This document shows, piece after piece, positions 1 to 7,060 of a DNA stretch of 27,297 nt; position 1 is the stretch's first letter; each line of letters opens with the position of its first letter. The stretch is from positions 1 to 27,297 of the forward strand of contig JAZTVX010000067.1 in the NCBI GenBank assembly GCA_045635565.1, written 5' to 3'. The position numbers and the translations under genes were made by a program. This stretch comes from RGIG4140 sp045635565. GTDB lineage: Bacteria > Pseudomonadota > Alphaproteobacteria > CAAHEQ01 > UBA3637. Below the pieces are notes generated by a model. The model did no database searches. It was not told the DNA's origin and was given only the letters and a program-made list of their open reading frames with translations.

Positions 1-48
1 AACGTACCTTTTTTTGACACGTTTTTTTAAGAGAGTATATTGATTTTT
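1..48 (+). repeat. promoter-bearing repeat, copy A
   Basis: This segment is identical over 48 bp to the reverse complement of 27010-27057. It is also similar in direct orientation to 27179-27226, with one T fewer in the second T-run and a changed block around the -10 box. It contains the core CGTACC, seven T, GACACG, seven T. The repeat may extend left of the window, which cannot be seen. Confidence 0.9.
14..41 (+). promoter_or_regulatory. sigma70-like promoter of the large prepilin-like gene
   Basis: A perfect -35 box TTGACA (14-19) is followed after 16 bp by TATATT (36-41). The predicted transcript starts near 48 and gives a short leader with the ribosome site GGAGG at 64-68, four bases before the ATG at 73. 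The promoter lies wholly inside the 48-bp repeat at 1-48 and is flanked by runs of seven T. The boxes are read directly from the sequence; activity is inferred. Confidence 0.7.
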
Positions 49-72
49 TGAGATTATTTTAACGGAGGTTTT

Positions 73-2922
73 ATGATTTTCAAAGTGCCTTTTTTGAAAC
101 AATTTAATGCTAAAACATCAGCCGAGCAAGGACGAAGCATGGTTGAAATCTTGGGTGTTTTGGCTGTGATTGGTGTCTTATCAGCCGGTGGGATTTATGG
201 GTATTCTTTTGCTATGGATAAATATCGGGCAAACGACATTGTGTATGAAGTGAACCTGCGTGCGAATGATATCTGGCATAAATATCAGGAAATGCCTTTG
301 CCCGAACCGAGTGAAGATGGCACTGATTTTGATGAATTTCCGGATACAACGGGAACGGGTTATCCGATTTACATGACCTCTCACCCCGATGTGGCTTTTA
401 AAACATATGTTGAAGGTGTTTCTTCCCGTGTATGTAAAAATGTTGTGAACATGAATTTAAACGGTGTTATTCAAGGCATTCAATTTGTGCAAGTGAACGG
501 CGAAAAATATGTTGGTAGTTCTTCCATTTGTGGAGAAGATGAAACAGATAATACAATCGTTTTTACATCATTTTTGGATACGGAAAATAATGGAGCCGGT
601 GAAGGACAAAGTGGTGACCCCTGCGTTGAAGATGCTGATTGTACCAGCCTTTGTGGAACGGCAACATGTGATATTGATAAATTAGTTTGTACAAATAATT
701 GTACGGGAACGGATACGCCACATTGTTTAGATGATGGTGAAGGCGGTCAGTGTGTAGAATGTTTGGTGAATGACGATTGTAAATCTCAAGGTCGTAATTA
801 CATTTGTAATGAAGCAACCCATGAATGTAGTGCGTTACAAAATACATGTCCTGATGGAACGTTTCGCAGTCAAAACGGGGCGTGTATTTTGTGTGATAAC
901 GGTAATAATTTCTTTGTGTTGAAAGACGGTAAAGGTTTTCCCGATACCAGTGATGAAGTTGACGGATATACCATGTGTGGAGAATGTGAATCTGCCGGCT
1001 CAAAACGTTGGTATGGTGAGATAACAGATGATAGTTCTCGGGGATATTGTTCATTCATGTGTACGGAAGGATATTCCTATCAATCATTGGCCGATGGGTG
1101 TATTTCTTGTGATGTTGTTGAACCATATAAAATTTCAAATGAATCCATTTCAAAGGCTCAATGTTTAGCCTGTTCTTCCAGTCATCACTGGTACAGCATA
1201 AACGGTGTTGAAAGTTATTGTCAAAAAGATTTTCAATGTACTTCAGATGAATGGATTATGACACCATTTGGTGGCGGTTTTCGAAAATGTGTTAAGTGTT
1301 CTGATAAAAGAAATGGCTATGAATATATTGGGGGTACGTCATCAATTCAAGATTTTGATAATGTCACAATGAGAGCATGTAACTCTTGTCCTGAAAAAGA
1401 TAGTTCCGGTAATTATTCTGCCCGCTATGTTGCACAAGGTACATATGGAAAAGGCTGTTTTGCTAAATGTGAACAACCCGAAAGCGGAAGTGAAGCAGAT
1501 ACAATCTGTAAAACCAATCCTAAAAGTGATAAATGTAAGCGTCAATGGCAAAATTCAAGCGGAAAATGTTTTCCGTGTGATGCTTTGGTAGAGGCTAATG
1601 GAAAAAATATTAACAATGAAATATTAACCAATGAACCGGTTCGGATAGAACTCTGCGAGGCTTGCGGTCGAGTTGTTGAAGGTAATTTTTGTATATTAAA
1701 ACAAACAAAAGATGATTGTGGGTTAGGGAAATTTTTAGGAGAAGACGGTTTTTGTTATGAATGTGATATAAAAAAAGCGGCCAGATTGATTTCGTCGGAT
1801 GAATTATCGGGGTGTACACAAAATTGCCGTAAAAATGCCGATGGTGAATATGATATCAATGGAAGTATAGCAACCCGAGAAACATATGAACATCCTAACG
1901 GATTGATTTGTAAACCGATTTGTGAAACAAATTATATATATCCGTACGGTTCTGTAAATGGTACATGTGAGGCTTGTGGTAATTCACAATCAACAAATGC
2001 CTTTCGGTTGGATTGGGGAAATCCGGTACCGGACAAAGTTAAAGATGAATGTCGAAAATGTGACAACAGAGATGTATATGAAGCACATGGAACACATTGT
2101 TCTCCCAGTCCGTGTCCTACGGGTTATTTTAAAAACAGATTAGGCACTTGTGTCAGTTGCGACAGAGCCAATAATGGTGATGATGATGGACAATACGGAA
2201 CAGACGGATTGGTAAAAGGCGTGGAAATTTGTCATGCCTGTGGTAATCGAATCGCTCGTCCATTTTATGGTGCTTCAACACAAAATTCGTCTTTGGCATG
2301 TGTTTTGGCTAATCCCGGAGTCAGTGGTATTTGTAACAGTGTGCCCAAACTAACTCTGCCCGAGGGACTCAAATCCGATATTGTTCAAAGAGCACAAGCC
2401 TATTTGAATGGCAGTAAAGATGGTGAAAAATTTACTGATAGCAATAATTATTGTCGTAGTTGTTCAGACGAAGCAACGTATCAAGCTTATCAAGAACAAT
2501 GTGCCATGTGTCGCAATCGTCGTTGGGAAGGGAAGACCGGCGGATTAGGTTCTTGTTCATTGGGTCTTTGTGAAGAAGGAAAACAGTTTTTAAATACAAA
2601 TGCAACCTGCGTTGCGTGTACAAATAAAAATGTAGCCGTTCATCCGGATGTTACCAATTTGTGCAGTAGTTGTGATAATCGTCGTGTGTTAACAACCGGC
2701 TTTAAAGAACAAAATAACCAGACGGGTTTATGTGTTGAAGAATGTGTTGGTGACTTATTTCAAAAGACGAATGGAGAATGTATTGCCTGTTCAACAAATG
2801 GCACGTTTGAAATAGGAACAGATGCCGAATCAATTCGTTTATGTAATGATTGTGAGAACAGAACAGCCGTTCCAATTATGGCAGAAGATGTAATTGTGTC
2901 ATACCAATGCGTTGTTGAATAA
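73..2922 (+). CDS. large prepilin-like, cysteine-rich surface protein
   Basis: This 949-residue protein begins with a type IV prepilin-like signal: a basic 20-residue leader ending in Gly20, then R-S-M-V-E with the expected Glu at +5, then a hydrophobic helix to about residue 48. Position +1 is Arg rather than the usual Phe or Met. Residues about 50-170 resemble the small prepilin-like protein at 23704-24228, sharing a 'VC(K/R)' and a late Cys followed by 'NTI' and a hydrophobic strand. From about residue 180 to the end lies a repetitive domain; I count about 76 Cys in the whole protein. The units have the pattern C-x2-C, 18-30 residues, C-x2-C, resembling furin-like or growth-factor-receptor cysteine repeats (for example near residues 270, 691, 844 and 902). 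No C-terminal membrane anchor is visible. Strong GGAGG ribosome site. Expected to be exported and disulfide-bonded at the surface; role (adhesin or minor pilin) is inferred. Confidence 0.75.
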   Translation: MIFKVPFLKQFNAKTSAEQGRSMVEILGVLAVIGVLSAGGIYGYSFAMDKYRANDIVYEVNLRANDIWHKYQEMPLPEPSEDGTDFDEFPDTTGTGYPIYMTSHPDVAFKTYVEGVSSRVCKNVVNMNLNGVIQGIQFVQVNGEKYVGSSSICGEDETDNTIVFTSFLDTENNGAGEGQSGDPCVEDADCTSLCGTATCDIDKLVCTNNCTGTDTPHCLDDGEGGQCVECLVNDDCKSQGRNYICNEATHECSALQNTCPDGTFRSQNGACILCDNGNNFFVLKDGKGFPDTSDEVDGYTMCGECESAGSKRWYGEITDDSSRGYCSFMCTEGYSYQSLADGCISCDVVEPYKISNESISKAQCLACSSSHHWYSINGVESYCQKDFQCTSDEWIMTPFGGGFRKCVKCSDKRNGYEYIGGTSSIQDFDNVTMRACNSCPEKDSSGNYSARYVAQGTYGKGCFAKCEQPESGSEADTICKTNPKSDKCKRQWQNSSGKCFPCDALVEANGKNINNEILTNEPVRIELCEACGRVVEGNFCILKQTKDDCGLGKFLGEDGFCYECDIKKAARLISSDELSGCTQNCRKNADGEYDINGSIATRETYEHPNGLICKPICETNYIYPYGSVNGTCEACGNSQSTNAFRLDWGNPVPDKVKDECRKCDNRDVYEAHGTHCSPSPCPTGYFKNRLGTCVSCDRANNGDDDGQYGTDGLVKGVEICHACGNRIARPFYGASTQNSSLACVLANPGVSGICNSVPKLTLPEGLKSDIVQRAQAYLNGSKDGEKFTDSNNYCRSCSDEATYQAYQEQCAMCRNRRWEGKTGGLGSCSLGLCEEGKQFLNTNATCVACTNKNVAVHPDVTNLCSSCDNRRVLTTGFKEQNNQTGLCVEECVGDLFQKTNGECIACSTNGTFEIGTDAESIRLCNDCENRTAVPIMAEDVIVSYQCVVE

Positions 2923-2940
2923 TATTATTCGGGCATCTTA

Positions 2941-2973
2941 AAAAAGACGATGTTTCAAAACATCGTCTTTTTT
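2941..2973. terminator. bidirectional intrinsic terminator
   Basis: A hairpin with stem AAGACGATGTT and its complement, flanked by an A-run on the left and a T-run on the right. It can end the large prepilin-like gene (stop at 2920-2922) on the plus strand and the ELM1-family gene (ending at 2990) on the minus strand. Confidence 0.85.
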
Positions 2974-2989
2974 ATATTTTGATTTCGAA

Positions 2990-3946
2990 TTAAAAAAGAG
3001 TTTTTATTTTTTTAGCAATAACATGTGCCGGATTAAAATTGCCCTTAACCGGCTGAATTTCAGAACCTGCCGGTAAAGCAAACCCGTCAGAATAGAGAGA
3101 TTGATGAAAACGTTTGTGTTTTTCGCTCATCATTTTATCAGGTGCAAAAATAAAAACAGGAACGGTTGTTGCACAACATTCCGAACACATAGACATTGAA
3201 TCACCGGTGACCATAATCATATCAGCACAAGCAATTAAGCCAAAATACGGGTTTTTATCCGGACAACCGAACGTGTAAAAATAAGTTGTTTCATTTGGCA
3301 AATTGTCTTGTAGAAAAGTAATAATTTCAGGAGGAGTTCTACGAGATGTTGTTACCAAAACAGATGCTGGTTCTAATTTTTGAATGGCAGATAACAAGTG
3401 TTGAGCCATTTCAAGTGTGAACGGGTTATTTTTAGTTGCACCCCCGACAATAAGCGAAAGCCGTTTGTGTGGATATTTTTCAAAAAACGGTTCCCAATTC
3501 AATCGTTCTTTTTGTAGTTTTTCCGGTGTTAACTGATGAGGAGTTCCCGTAACAACCAATACATTTTTATCATGTTTTTGATATTGATCGTGCGTTGGCA
3601 ATACAATTAAATCCGTTGCATGAAATCCTTTACGCCCCGGATTCATCAATTGGACGATTTTCGTTTTATTACCGGATTTTTTTTGTATCCAGCGGGCAAC
3701 AGGAAATGACCGACGACCGGCACTTAATACAACATCGGGAAAGGTTGTTTGTTGTTTTATACGTGAACGACTTTCCTGTGTCAGACCGATAAGTGTTTTA
3801 TCACGCAACAGATTGGGTAGTTTTACAAAATCCGTATAGCGAATATCGATTCGTTTCGTATCCCAATCTAATGCTGAAGCAACTCCTAATAATTGATTGA
3901 CGTTACCGGCACGGTCATCTGCTAAAATCCAAACAGTTTTTGACAT
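2990..3946 (-). CDS. ELM1-family (mitochondrial fission ELM1-like) protein
   Basis: The 318-residue protein matches the overall pattern of the ELM1/DUF1022 family, common in alphaproteobacteria: N-terminal 'VWILADDRAGNVNQ', 'LSAGRRSFPVARW', 'VQLMNPG', 'LIVGG.TKNNPF', and C-terminal 'MVTGDSMSMCSECCATTVPVFIF'-like block with a Ser-rich/Cys-rich turn. The fold resembles GT-B glycosyltransferases of the MurG/UDP-sugar epimerase type, but the biochemical activity of bacterial members is not settled. The start at 3946 follows an AGGTGA ribosome site. It lies 7 bp downstream of the lipoprotein hydrolase gene and is probably co-transcribed with it. No signal peptide, so likely cytoplasmic or membrane-peripheral. 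Family assignment is from recognised motifs; function is left open. Confidence 0.75.
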   Translation of the reverse strand: MSKTVWILADDRAGNVNQLLGVASALDWDTKRIDIRYTDFVKLPNLLRDKTLIGLTQESRSRIKQQTTFPDVVLSAGRRSFPVARWIQKKSGNKTKIVQLMNPGRKGFHATDLIVLPTHDQYQKHDKNVLVVTGTPHQLTPEKLQKERLNWEPFFEKYPHKRLSLIVGGATKNNPFTLEMAQHLLSAIQKLEPASVLVTTSRRTPPEIITFLQDNLPNETTYFYTFGCPDKNPYFGLIACADMIMVTGDSMSMCSECCATTVPVFIFAPDKMMSEKHKRFHQSLYSDGFALPAGSEIQPVKGNFNPAHVIAKKIKTLF

Positions 3947-3953
3947 GGTTCAC

Positions 3954-4712
3954 CTATTTTGCTTGATACAGTTCTTTGTATATCGATTCGTACCCTTTGT
4001 TATGTGTTGCTTTGGGAACAATAATGACAGTGGATGCATCGGATACAAATTGTTGTGTTAGTTGAGGGGGGACAATATCATCTTTACCACCGACATAATG
4101 CGTTTGTTTGATTTTATCAAAGGCGTTTTTATAATCACGCAAATTTAATGACTCAGATAAGGGTGTGTCATGATGATAAGAAGCCCATTCATCAATGTCT
4201 AATACACCGGCAACAGTAATAACTTCAACCACTCGGGGGTTTTGAACAGCAATTAAACCGGCAATTTGAGCCCCGCCGGAGTAACCGATGAGAATGGCTT
4301 TATTTGTTTGTGCTTTTTTCATTAACGCATTGATGGCTTGATTCATACTTTTGACAATTTGTGGTGAAAAACGACCCGTTGTCCAATCTTTAACAGAACA
4401 ATCGCCTGCGAGCATGTATTGACAGGGTCTGCCTAAATAAGCAACATTGGGGTTCGGGTCATTTGCGGCTATTTGACGTAAAAAAGCACTGTTTGGTGTG
4501 GGATTATCTGTCGGATATCCGTGAGCATCAAAAGCGTTTCCGTCCCCTTCGATATAAATGCGAATGGGTTCGCCTGTTTGGTTGATTTGATGCCAACTAG
4601 CCAAAATGTAAGGTGGAACAGTTTGTGTTTGAAAACGAAAATCCGTTAACGGATTGGAGGTTGCACAGCCCGTTAACAGAAAAGCAAGAAGAAGATATAT
4701 ATATTTTTTCAT
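3954..4712 (-). CDS. lipoprotein alpha/beta hydrolase
   Basis: Starting at 4712 the protein has 252 residues. A lipoprotein signal is clear: M-K-K, a hydrophobic stretch, then lipobox L-L-T-G-C with the lipidated Cys at residue 16. The mature part carries a serine-hydrolase nucleophile elbow G-Y-S-G-G (Ser about 145), a candidate acid in 'GGKDDIVPP', and a late His in 'ATHNKGY', which together complete a plausible Ser-Asp-His triad. An esterase or hydrolase role at the outer membrane is likely; substrate unknown. A longer frame reaches 4748, but it would put 12 odd residues before the signal peptide. It also lacks a ribosome site and would start upstream of the predicted transcription start. 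Followed 7 bp later by the ELM1-family gene. Confidence 0.75.
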   Translation of the reverse strand: MKKYIYLLLAFLLTGCATSNPLTDFRFQTQTVPPYILASWHQINQTGEPIRIYIEGDGNAFDAHGYPTDNPTPNSAFLRQIAANDPNPNVAYLGRPCQYMLAGDCSVKDWTTGRFSPQIVKSMNQAINALMKKAQTNKAILIGYSGGAQIAGLIAVQNPRVVEVITVAGVLDIDEWASYHHDTPLSESLNLRDYKNAFDKIKQTHYVGGKDDIVPPQLTQQFVSDASTVIIVPKATHNKGYESIYKELYQAK

Positions 4713-4719
4713 GGTTTGC

Positions 4720-4748
4720 ATCATAACAAATCTTACATAGGTTGACAA
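4720..4748 (-). promoter_or_regulatory. promoter of the lipoprotein hydrolase operon, possibly leaderless
   Basis: On the minus strand TTGTCA (4748-4743) and TATGAT (4725-4720) are separated by 17 bp. The predicted transcription start, about 4713, is next to the ATG at 4712. No ribosome site precedes that ATG, which fits a leaderless message. The -35 overlaps the plus-strand TTGACA at 4742-4747. Confidence 0.5.
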
Positions 4749-4772
4749 GTGCTATTTTGCAAATTACATAAT
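4742..4772 (+). promoter_or_regulatory. divergent promoter for the short Cys-Gly transcript
   Basis: Perfect TTGACA at 4742-4747. The best -10 candidates are CATAAT (4767-4772, 19-bp spacer) or TACATA (4765-4770, 17-bp spacer). It would drive a transcript from about 4778 to the terminator near 4927. Confidence 0.5.
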
Positions 4773-4814
4773 CTTTGTGAGATACGATTGCACTGCGAAA
4801 GGAGGGGGATATTT

Positions 4815-4847
4815 ATGCCGGGTTGTGGTTGCGGAACAAAAAAATAG
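4815..4847 (+). CDS. candidate 10-residue Cys-Gly peptide ORF
   Basis: An ATG at 4815 is preceded by the very strong ribosome site AAAGGAGG (4798-4805) and opens a frame coding M-P-G-C-G-C-G-T-K-K then TAG. A promoter (4742-4772) lies upstream and a strong terminator (4890-4927) downstream, so the whole makes a self-contained unit of about 150 nt. It could be a genuine micropeptide (a C-G-C-G motif suggests metal or thiol chemistry), a leader peptide, or the translated part of a small RNA. I do not recognise it. The start signals are visible; expression and function are not proven. Confidence 0.4.
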   Translation: MPGCGCGTKK

Positions 4848-4867
4848 TTCTTTGAATAAAAGAAATA

Positions 4868-4927
4868 CGGACGGATGTCTGTTTTTTTGAAAATAATCCC
4901 TGTTGCGAAACAGGGGTTATTTTTTTT
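4868..4927 (+). terminator. strong intrinsic terminator after the short Cys-Gly unit
   Basis: The main hairpin has a 15-bp stem (4890-4904 with 4909-4923, one G-U pair), a GCGA loop, then a run of T to 4927. A weaker 6-bp hairpin with a T-run precedes it (4868-4888). It separates the short unit from ndk. Confidence 0.9.
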
Positions 4928-4974
4928 ATATATGAATGAATGATGAAAATGTCGGGAAAAAATATTTAATCTCC

Positions 4975-5004
4975 TTGACAAAAAGACGTGTTTCGTGTTA
5001 CCGT
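4975..5004 (+). promoter_or_regulatory. ndk: probable ndk promoter
   Basis: A perfect -35 box TTGACA lies at 4975-4980, between the preceding terminator and ndk. The -10 is poor: TTACCG or TACCGT at 4998-5004 is the nearest fit. The position in the only gap upstream of ndk supports it. Confidence 0.45.
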
Positions 5005-5043
5005 ATGCCCATCTTTGAAATTGTTATATTAAAGGAGAAAAAA

Positions 5044-5466
5044 ATGACAATAGAAAGAACTTTTTCGATTATTAAACCAGATGCAACGGCTCGTAATTTA
5101 ACGGGTGCTATCAATGCAAAAATTGAAGGGGCTGGTTTGCGTATCGTTGCACAAAAACGCGTCAGAATGACACGTGAACAGGCCGAACGTTTTTATGCTG
5201 AACATATGGGTAAACCGTTTTTTGACGGATTGGTTGAATTTATGACATCTGCTCCGGTTGTTGTGCAGGTATTGGAAGGGGAAAATGCCATTTCAGCTTA
5301 TCGTCAGGTTATGGGAAAAACAGATCCGGCCGAAGCAGATGCCGGTACGATTCGTGCTGAATTTGCCGAAAGTAAAGGTTGTAATTCCGTCCATGGTTCG
5401 GATTCACCGGAATCGGCCGCTCGTGAAATTGCTCAATGGTTCAGTGTTAATGAAATTGTCGGTTAG
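5044..5466 (+). CDS. ndk: nucleoside diphosphate kinase
   Basis: The 140-residue protein has the normal length of Ndk and starts 'MTIERTFSIIKPDA'. It carries the active-site block 'N-S-V-H-G-S-D-S' with the phospho-His at residue 117, and 'MGKTDP' in the nucleotide-binding region. It transfers the gamma-phosphate between nucleoside triphosphates and diphosphates in the cytoplasm. The start at 5044 is chosen because AAAGGAG lies about 7 bases upstream; the frame is open back to 4936 but those residues are not part of the family. It stands alone between two terminators, just upstream of the dcw cluster, where many relatives have mraZ. Confidence 0.97.
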   Translation: MTIERTFSIIKPDATARNLTGAINAKIEGAGLRIVAQKRVRMTREQAERFYAEHMGKPFFDGLVEFMTSAPVVVQVLEGENAISAYRQVMGKTDPAEADAGTIRAEFAESKGCNSVHGSDSPESAAREIAQWFSVNEIVG

Positions 5467-5489
5467 ATAACGGCTTTTCATACAATACA

Positions 5490-5519
5490 AAAAGCCGTGC
5501 TGTTCATACACGGCTTTTT
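5490..5519 (+). terminator. ndk intrinsic terminator
   Basis: Stem AAAAGCCGTG (5490-5499) pairs with CACGGCTTTT (5509-5518) around a 9-nt loop, ending in a T-run. It separates ndk from the dcw cluster. Confidence 0.9.
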
Positions 5520-5523
5520 GTGG

Positions 5524-5552
5524 TAGAAAGGGATAGTTGTCTTATCTATTAT
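5524..5552 (+). promoter_or_regulatory. candidate promoter of the dcw cluster
   Basis: TAGAAA (5524-5529) and TATTAT (5547-5552) are 17 bp apart, just after the ndk terminator and 24 bp before the rsmH start. No MraZ-type repeated box was recognised here. Weak -35, so tentative. Confidence 0.35.
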
Positions 5553-5576
5553 ATAACCCGAAAGAAGAACGCCATC

Positions 5577-6509
5577 ATGCAAGAAAAAACACCGCACATT
5601 CCTGTTTTGTTACAACCTGTTTTGACATATTTATCTTGTCAAAACGGGGGTTCTTTCGTAGATGGGACATTTGGTGCCGGTGGATATACCCGTGCGATTT
5701 TAACGGCTCATCCGAATAATCGGGTTTTTGCTTTTGACCGTGACCCGACTGTTTTGCCAACGGCACAACGGTTTCAACGGGAATTTGGTGACCGTTTCGT
5801 GTTTATTCCGGATTGTTTCGGCACAATGGAAACACATTTAACACAACAAGTTGATGGGATTGTGTTGGATTTGGGTGTGTCTTCTATGCAGATTGACCAA
5901 CCTGACAGGGGGTTTTCATTTCGGTTTGACGGTCCGTTAGATATGCGTATGTCATGTAATGGGCAAACGGCTAAAGATGTTGTTAATACGTTCTCCGAAA
6001 AACAATTAGCCGATATTTTGTTTTTGTACGGTGAGGAACGAGCCTCCCGTCGGATTGCACGGGCGATTTGTCAATATCGGGTTCAAAAAAGTATTGAAAC
6101 AACGACCCAATTGGCTGATATCATCCATCGGGTTATGCCTAAACCCAAAGACGGGTCGGATAGTGCCATGCGTTCTTTTCAGGCGTTGCGGATTTATGTC
6201 AACGATGAATTGGGTGAATTGGAACGCGTGCTTGATTCATCAAAACGGTTGTTATTATCTGACGGGCGTTTGGTTGTTGTTACCTTTCATTCATTGGAAG
6301 ACAGAATTGTTAAAAATTTTATGATTCAAAATTCAGCATTGCGACCGAATGAAAACAGATATTGTATATCCAATCACTCTGATGTCAAAAAAGATGTCTT
6401 TCAGGTGATGACCCGAAAACCGGTTGTGGCTGATGAAACGGAATTGACTGTCAATCCCCGTTCACATTCGGCAAAATTAAGATGTGCCGTACGGTTGGAG
6501 GGTGAATGA
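5577..6509 (+). CDS. rsmH: 16S rRNA m4C1402 methyltransferase RsmH (MraW)
   Basis: The 310-residue protein shows all RsmH signatures in order: 'HIPVLLQPVL' at the N-terminus, the SAM-binding 'DGTFGAGGYT' near residue 29, 'LDLGVSSMQ' with 'RGFSF' and 'PLDMRM', 'ALRIYVNDELGEL', 'FHSLEDRIVK', and the C-terminal 'NPRSHSAKLR'. It methylates N4 of C1402 in the decoding centre of 16S rRNA. The start at 5577 begins the conserved 'HIPVLL' region; the frame is open upstream to 5520 but that stretch overlaps the ndk terminator. The ribosome site is weak (AAGAAGA). It is the first gene of the dcw run and overlaps ftsL by ATGA. Confidence 0.97.
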   Translation: MQEKTPHIPVLLQPVLTYLSCQNGGSFVDGTFGAGGYTRAILTAHPNNRVFAFDRDPTVLPTAQRFQREFGDRFVFIPDCFGTMETHLTQQVDGIVLDLGVSSMQIDQPDRGFSFRFDGPLDMRMSCNGQTAKDVVNTFSEKQLADILFLYGEERASRRIARAICQYRVQKSIETTTQLADIIHRVMPKPKDGSDSAMRSFQALRIYVNDELGELERVLDSSKRLLLSDGRLVVVTFHSLEDRIVKNFMIQNSALRPNENRYCISNHSDVKKDVFQVMTRKPVVADETELTVNPRSHSAKLRCAVRLEGE

Positions 6510-7060
6510 AAAAAATTATCGTTAATGCATTTTTTTTGTTGGTGGCTTTATTATCCGGTATTTCATTGTTTGTGTTGAAATATCAAGTCAAAGCCGAAGA
6601 ACGTCATTTGCATCAAATTCATCGGGAAATTTTGCAAAATAACCGTGAAATACACATGTTGGAAGCCGAATGGGCTTATTTGAATTCGCCCAGCCGTTTA
6701 AAAGAATTGGTTAAAACGCAAACGGATTGGGAAATGATTGAACCGGAACAATTGGTAACGTTGACCGATATACCTATGCGTCCCCGTGACGATGAACAAA
6801 CGGTGGAAATTATTGAAACAGAAGACGAAAAGTTAAGTAAAGAAAAGGAAAAAAATAAACCGAAGCCGACTCAAAAAGAATTTTTGTCTGTTTCAAAGCA
6901 GACAATTTCTCACCATAAACAAACATTGTCATCATTAGCACAAAGTGCCAAGTCGGTTTCACACAAAAAACATGAAACGCTTAGTCGTTTAAAGGGAACT
7001 TCGCAGTCGGATTATGTGTGGAGTAATAAAGATAAGACAAAAGGAAGGATGAATCCCTGA
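6506..7060 (+). CDS. ftsL: cell division protein FtsL
   Basis: The 184-residue protein has one N-terminal membrane helix (about residues 4-25), then a coiled-coil stretch rich in Leu, Ile and Glu. The block 'EWAYLNSPSRLKEL' near residues 54-67 is typical of alphaproteobacterial FtsL. FtsL joins FtsB and FtsQ and activates FtsW-FtsI at the septum. The C-terminal third, after about residue 100, is a Glu/Lys/Ser-rich low-complexity tail, longer than the roughly 100-130 residues usual for the family. Position between rsmH and ftsI, with overlaps on both sides, supports the call. Confidence 0.85.
   Translation: MKKIIVNAFFLLVALLSGISLFVLKYQVKAEERHLHQIHREILQNNREIHMLEAEWAYLNSPSRLKELVKTQTDWEMIEPEQLVTLTDIPMRPRDDEQTVEIIETEDEKLSKEKEKNKPKPTQKEFLSVSKQTISHHKQTLSSLAQSAKSVSHKKHETLSRLKGTSQSDYVWSNKDKTKGRMNP

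Noticed and set aside
563..1054. A 163-residue minus-strand frame inside the large prepilin-like gene
   Set aside because: It is a shadow of the Cys-rich repeats (His/Tyr-rich from antisense of Cys and Asn codons) and has no ribosome site.
73..2922. CRISPR-like array from the spaced Cys codon repeats
   Set aside because: The repeats are degenerate protein-level units in an open frame, not identical DNA repeats with unique spacers.
4733..4981. An 82-residue frame on the minus strand between ndk and the hydrolase
   Set aside because: It runs antisense through the short Cys-Gly unit and its terminator hairpin, lacks a ribosome site and has no protein-like pattern.
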